DNA from: Phragmitibacter flavus
GTDB taxonomy: Bacteria > Verrucomicrobiota > Verrucomicrobiia > Verrucomicrobiales > Verrucomicrobiaceae
Direction: 5' to 3'
DNA: 64,000 nucleotides
Assembly (NCBI RefSeq): GCF_005780165.1
Contig: NZ_VAUV01000005.1
Location: forward strand, 1 to 64,000
The notes under the pieces are model-generated. The model saw only the letters and a program-made list of their open reading frames with translations. It was not told where the DNA came from and searched no databases. A program made the translations under genes and the position numbers. Shown piece by piece: positions 61,110 through 64,000 of this stretch; the first letter of the stretch is position 1, and every line of letters starts with the position of its first letter.

Positions 61110-62369
61110 TCCCTCACTTTCTGGACTAGGCTGGACAGGAACAGACAAGGGTGCCTTAACTGGTTCATTTTCAACCGATTGTGTTGCGTGGTTTGGGTGA
61201 AATTTGTTGTCCAGGATGGACAGGTCTTGACTGGCGCGGAGCAAATTAGGTGAAGATATGAGTGAGGAAGGTTTTGCCGATGGAATAAACGAAGGCAGGC
61301 TGGTCACCGCATCCGTGAGCGGCAAAAGTCCAGCATCAGTATAGGTTTTGGAGGTCAAACGCATGTCGCTGTGGCGCATGACTTCCATTGCGACACGGGG
61401 GGCGGTCCCGGCCAAAGCCAGATTGGTGGCCAGAGTGTGGCGCATCGCATGTAGATCGGCAGTCTGCCCTTTCGCGTTCACGTATTCGACTCCTGCGCGT
61501 TTCATATCCGCCCGAAAAATACTCATTCTGGGGATGAGATTCTTGAACACTGTGCCGGCAGTGGGCTTGCCGCTGTCTTCATGTAATTGTTTGAGTGCAG
61601 CCACCAAATCAGGGTGCAGCGCAATGATGGCATCTTTTCCGTTCTTGGTCGTGGAGGAGCGAGCCTTCAAATAAGGCGGCTTGGCATCCAAATGAAGGTC
61701 GTCCCATTCAAGGCCCTGCATTTCAGCACGCCTCAAGCCGGTGAAAACCGCCATCAGATAAACGACTTTACGGCGACCGGCTGCGGAAAGCAGGCGGATG
61801 AATTCCTCGTGCGTGAATGCGCGCCGGGGACGAATCTGTTTCCCGTTGCTCTGCACTTTCTGGATGTGCTTGAGAGGATTGCGTTCAATGCGTTGATGGC
61901 TTTCCATCCAGTTGAGGAGTGAGCGGATGGAATCCAGATAGTCGTTGAGCGTTTTTGTCGAGAGCGTTTGTTTGCCGCGCCATTTTAAGAATGAATTGGA
62001 GGTGACGTCCTTGAGCTGTTTCCACCCGCATTCGCGCATGAGACGCTGAACGCGCTTATTGAGTTCTCTTACATACTTGTCGTCGCGTCCCACCGCATGG
62101 AGGTCGGAAATGTATTCGGAGAGATGTTCATCGAGCGCAGACTGGAAGGCCGTGCGGATCGATTCAGGAGGCAGCATCCCAACGGCTTCGAGTTGTTTGT
62201 CGCGAACGATTTCTTCAAGGCGCTTGAGGGCGACTCGCTTGTCGGAAGTGTAGAGGGGAATGTCGTGGACCTTGTCCTGGCCATCAAGGCGGTATCGACC
62301 TCGATAGCTGCGGCAAACATAGGGTTTGCCCTTGATGGTTTTTTTGGCGCGGAAGACATTGAAGGTCAT
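61041..62369 (-). CDS. Tyrosine-type site-specific integrase
   Basis: The 442-residue protein has an N-terminal arm domain (SYRGRYRLDGQ), a core-binding domain (about 75-175) and the catalytic domain with Arg in GLRRAEMQGLEW, Lys in TKNGKDA, HxxR in DLHAMRHT, His in VMRHSDMR and Tyr in SKTYTDAG. The last 22 codons are antisense to tRNA-Val, ending in a TAA formed within the D-arm. It is adjacent to the tRNA 3' end, so it probably integrated the element there, with the tRNA as the attachment site. The catalytic part is complete. The C-terminal ~70 residues before the tRNA are low-complexity. Confidence 0.92.
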   Translation of the reverse strand: MTFNVFRAKKTIKGKPYVCRSYRGRYRLDGQDKVHDIPLYTSDKRVALKRLEEIVRDKQLEAVGMLPPESIRTAFQSALDEHLSEYISDLHAVGRDDKYVRELNKRVQRLMRECGWKQLKDVTSNSFLKWRGKQTLSTKTLNDYLDSIRSLLNWMESHQRIERNPLKHIQKVQSNGKQIRPRRAFTHEEFIRLLSAAGRRKVVYLMAVFTGLRRAEMQGLEWDDLHLDAKPPYLKARSSTTKNGKDAIIALHPDLVAALKQLHEDSGKPTAGTVFKNLIPRMSIFRADMKRAGVEYVNAKGQTADLHAMRHTLATNLALAGTAPRVAMEVMRHSDMRLTSKTYTDAGLLPLTDAVTSLPSFIPSAKPSSLISSPNLLRASQDLSILDNKFHPNHATQSVENEPVKAPLSVPVQPSPESEGWCAMQGSNLRLLPCEGSALPLS

Positions 62370-62948
62370 GGTCTCAATTGGTTGCGACGGTCAGGCCGTC
62401 TGGTTGAAATCGTCTGATGCAGGTTCCGGCTACGCCATTTTCAGCGCCTGAAGACCTGTAAATTGGCTGGTCCATCACGGCGTGGTGAAGGCGTAAAAGA
62501 CCTTTCTGTAGCTCTTCTATGGAGCAATGCGTGCCGCGAAAAGGGGGCAGGCAAATAAGCGCCGGGCTTCATTTGAGCCGGGAAATTGTCCGTTCCGTTG
62601 TGCGAACAAGACCATTCCATCATAACACAAAATGCCGCCATGACAATGATTGAACAAGGCAGTGCGAAAATAAAGTGGGGCCAATCTCCGGCCACCGACG
62701 GCTGTGCTAGCTGTGATGGTTAAAGTGCTCGATTGGTTTACGTCGAGTTGATCGTCCGTTCGAATTCCGAGTCTTGCCCCCCGGCTTTTTTTGGGACTCT
62801 GGAGCGGCGGGCGAAGCGAAGATCCCGGTGGGGCCTTCCCGAAAAGTCTCGCACTCGACCGGGCAATTTTCCGGTGGGTCAGGCGGAATTACTGTTTGAC
62901 CATTTATGTTTTTTTGGTCATCTGTTCATTTTCAGATTCAGGAGTCTT
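62370..62948. other. Gene-poor region of the integrated element
   Basis: No frame here looks like a real gene. A minus-strand open frame at 62441-62695 has no recognisable protein pattern and sits among stop-rich sequence. The region between integrase and SDR may hold the promoters of both and remains unexplained. Confidence 0.4.
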
Positions 62949-63869
62949 ATGAAGTCATCAAAAATAGGCTATTCGGTAATGACAGGCGGGACCTCCGGCC
63001 TTGGGCTGGTTGCCGCTCGTATGATTGTGGAGCGAGGCAATAAGCTTTTCGTCGGCAAACGAAGTCCTGGCCCCGCGCCGGTGGGACACGCGATACCTTT
63101 GCAGCTGGCAAGCATCATCTCGGTTAGGGAATTCTGTCGACAAGTTCACGAGACCTGCAACCACTGCGGAATTGATCTGCTGGTGCTAAACGCCGGTGGC
63201 AATTTCCCATTGGAAAAGACCGCGGACGGGTTTGAAATGAATTTTGCGGTGAACCACTTAGCGCACTACCTCATTGTTCGCGAGCTTCTGCCGATTCTTA
63301 ACCCAGGATCGCGCGTTCTATTAACGACCAGCGGCACACACGACCCGGAAGAGGGGGCTGCGGTGCCCGCTCCAAAACACGCAAACGGACACCGTCTGGC
63401 CTATCCGGAGACTGATCCGGATCTCGACGATAGCAAGTCAAGAGCGGCTGGACGAGCTTACTCGGCTAGCAAGCTCTGCAACCTCCTGACCGCGCAGGCG
63501 TTGGCGCGTCACGCTTTGATTCGCTCAAAGGGCATTCGGGTGGTGGCCTATTCTCCCGGTCCGACCCCTGGCACCGGGCTGGTTGCGGCGCGTGGCCTCG
63601 CGATCGGGCTGGCGTTCCGATATGTTCTACCGCTGGTCGCGAAGTTCGTTCCCGCGCTTCATACACCAGAGTTGGCCGGATCAACGCTAGCAGAACTCGC
63701 TCTTGGCGAGATACAACCCCCGGATGGTCAGATTTATGTGCTGCTAAAAAAGGGCAAAGTCACTTTTCCAGCACCATCGGCGCTCGCACGCGACGAAAAT
63801 ACCATCACGCGCATGTGGAGTGACAGCGCAAGCTTGTTGGACCTTCAAGGGGAGCTCGAACGAGCATGA
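62949..63869 (+). CDS. SDR-family oxidoreductase of the integrated element
   Basis: I start at the ATG at 62949 (MKSSKIGYSVMTGGTSGLG). The cofactor motif TGGTSGLG, the NAG in LNAGGNF, and YSASKL with the catalytic Tyr and Lys are present; the fold is like retinol-dehydrogenase/protochlorophyllide-reductase-type SDRs (FAVNHLAHYLI). The substrate is unknown. The stop codon overlaps the next start by ATGA, so a TetR regulator is co-expressed. Codon use is less G-rich than in the left part of the window, in line with transfer. Confidence 0.86.
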   Translation: MKSSKIGYSVMTGGTSGLGLVAARMIVERGNKLFVGKRSPGPAPVGHAIPLQLASIISVREFCRQVHETCNHCGIDLLVLNAGGNFPLEKTADGFEMNFAVNHLAHYLIVRELLPILNPGSRVLLTTSGTHDPEEGAAVPAPKHANGHRLAYPETDPDLDDSKSRAAGRAYSASKLCNLLTAQALARHALIRSKGIRVVAYSPGPTPGTGLVAARGLAIGLAFRYVLPLVAKFVPALHTPELAGSTLAELALGEIQPPDGQIYVLLKKGKVTFPAPSALARDENTITRMWSDSASLLDLQGELERA

Positions 63870-64000
63870 GCGAAGCGACTAAATCGAAAGCAACCGATGC
63901 TCGACGAACAGCTCGGATACTTGACGCGGCGACCAGGCTCTACATTACGTATGGTGCCCGCCGCACATCCATGGACGACATCGCTGCCGAAGCCGGGATG
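63866..64000 (+). CDS. TetR-family regulator, N-terminal part
   Basis: Forty-five codons are in view, cut by the window end. The pattern TARILDAATRLYITYGARRTSMDDIAAEAGM, seen here in its parts RILDAATRLY and SMDDIAAEAGM, is the TetR DNA-binding helix pair. It overlaps the SDR stop by ATGA, and most likely controls the SDR and itself. Confidence 0.82.
   Translation, partial: MSEATKSKATDARRTARILDAATRLYITYGARRTSMDDIAAEAGM

Larger units (their letters stand above)
61080..64000. mobile_element. Left part of an integrated element at tRNA-Val
   Basis: The tRNA 3' end, an integrase reading toward it, then more than 500 bp without a clear gene and an SDR/TetR pair with less G-rich coding than the rest of the window. 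The other end is outside the window; no second copy of the tRNA 3' end was found by eye up to 64000. Confidence 0.55.

Noticed and set aside
62441-62695. An 84-codon minus-strand frame in the integrated element
   Set aside because: It has no ribosome-binding site, domain or neighbour that supports it, and the region is otherwise stop-rich; I left it as unexplained sequence.

Overview
The window looks like chromosomal DNA of a Verrucomicrobiota bacterium, probably of the Verrucomicrobiales. The evidence is a complete four-gene 'Verru_Chthon cassette' of prepilin-like proteins, two sigma-factor/FecR-LamG pairs of the Rhodopirellula/Verrucomicrobium type, several exported glycan-active proteins, G-rich coding strands with G/C third positions, and many genes without a clear Shine-Dalgarno sequence.

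Layout. 0.1-10.5 kb: an FmdB-like zinc ribbon gene; a polyamine/envelope cluster (DUF4178, a 51-residue membrane peptide, DUF350, a membrane-fused spermidine synthase, a Tat-exported FAD oxidoreductase, SpeD); then gluQRS, an acyl desaturase, an aldo/keto reductase and an EamA transporter. 10.5-22.2 kb: sialidase, priA, an outer-membrane barrel, rpsT, an FHA membrane protein, a very large exported TIM-barrel/propeller/cupredoxin protein and an SDR. 22.4-34.3 kb: an AraC regulator, two glycosyltransferases, an orphan ABC ATPase, a parallel beta-helix protein, a VOC protein, an FkbM methyltransferase and an AI-2E transporter with an extra C-terminal domain. 34.4-39.7 kb: a metal ABC operon with no binding protein in view, a MazF toxin-antitoxin pair, an ArsR regulator and the first sigma/FecR-LamG pair.

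40-53.8 kb is the most interesting part. A DUF4278/P-II operon lies behind a near-consensus sigma-54 promoter. Divergent from it is an NtrC-type activator whose receiver has Glu in place of the phospho-accepting Asp, with a perfect 8-3-8 palindrome between the two units. Next come a NarL-type two-component system, the Verru_Chthon cassette B-C-A-D, which I read as a minor-pseudopilin set (GspI/J/K/H-like) with a giant 1297-residue GspK-like member, and a GH5-type glycosidase. One 24-bp element with the palindrome TAGCCATTTGGCTA occurs exactly twice, before the cassette and before the glycosidase. This suggests co-regulation, possibly by the adjacent two-component system.

53.8-64 kb: KtrA/KtrB-like potassium uptake, a NUDIX protein, the second sigma/FecR-LamG pair, a sialate O-acetylesterase, and a tRNA-Val(CAC) whose 3' end is the junction of an integrated element. 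The element's integrase frame runs antisense through the tRNA; an SDR/TetR pair follows, cut by the window end. Repeat families seen are bipartite palindromes at stop codons, a GTCCTC-type inverted repeat, and short tandem repeats in SD-less leaders. All functions are read from the sequence alone; no database search was run.
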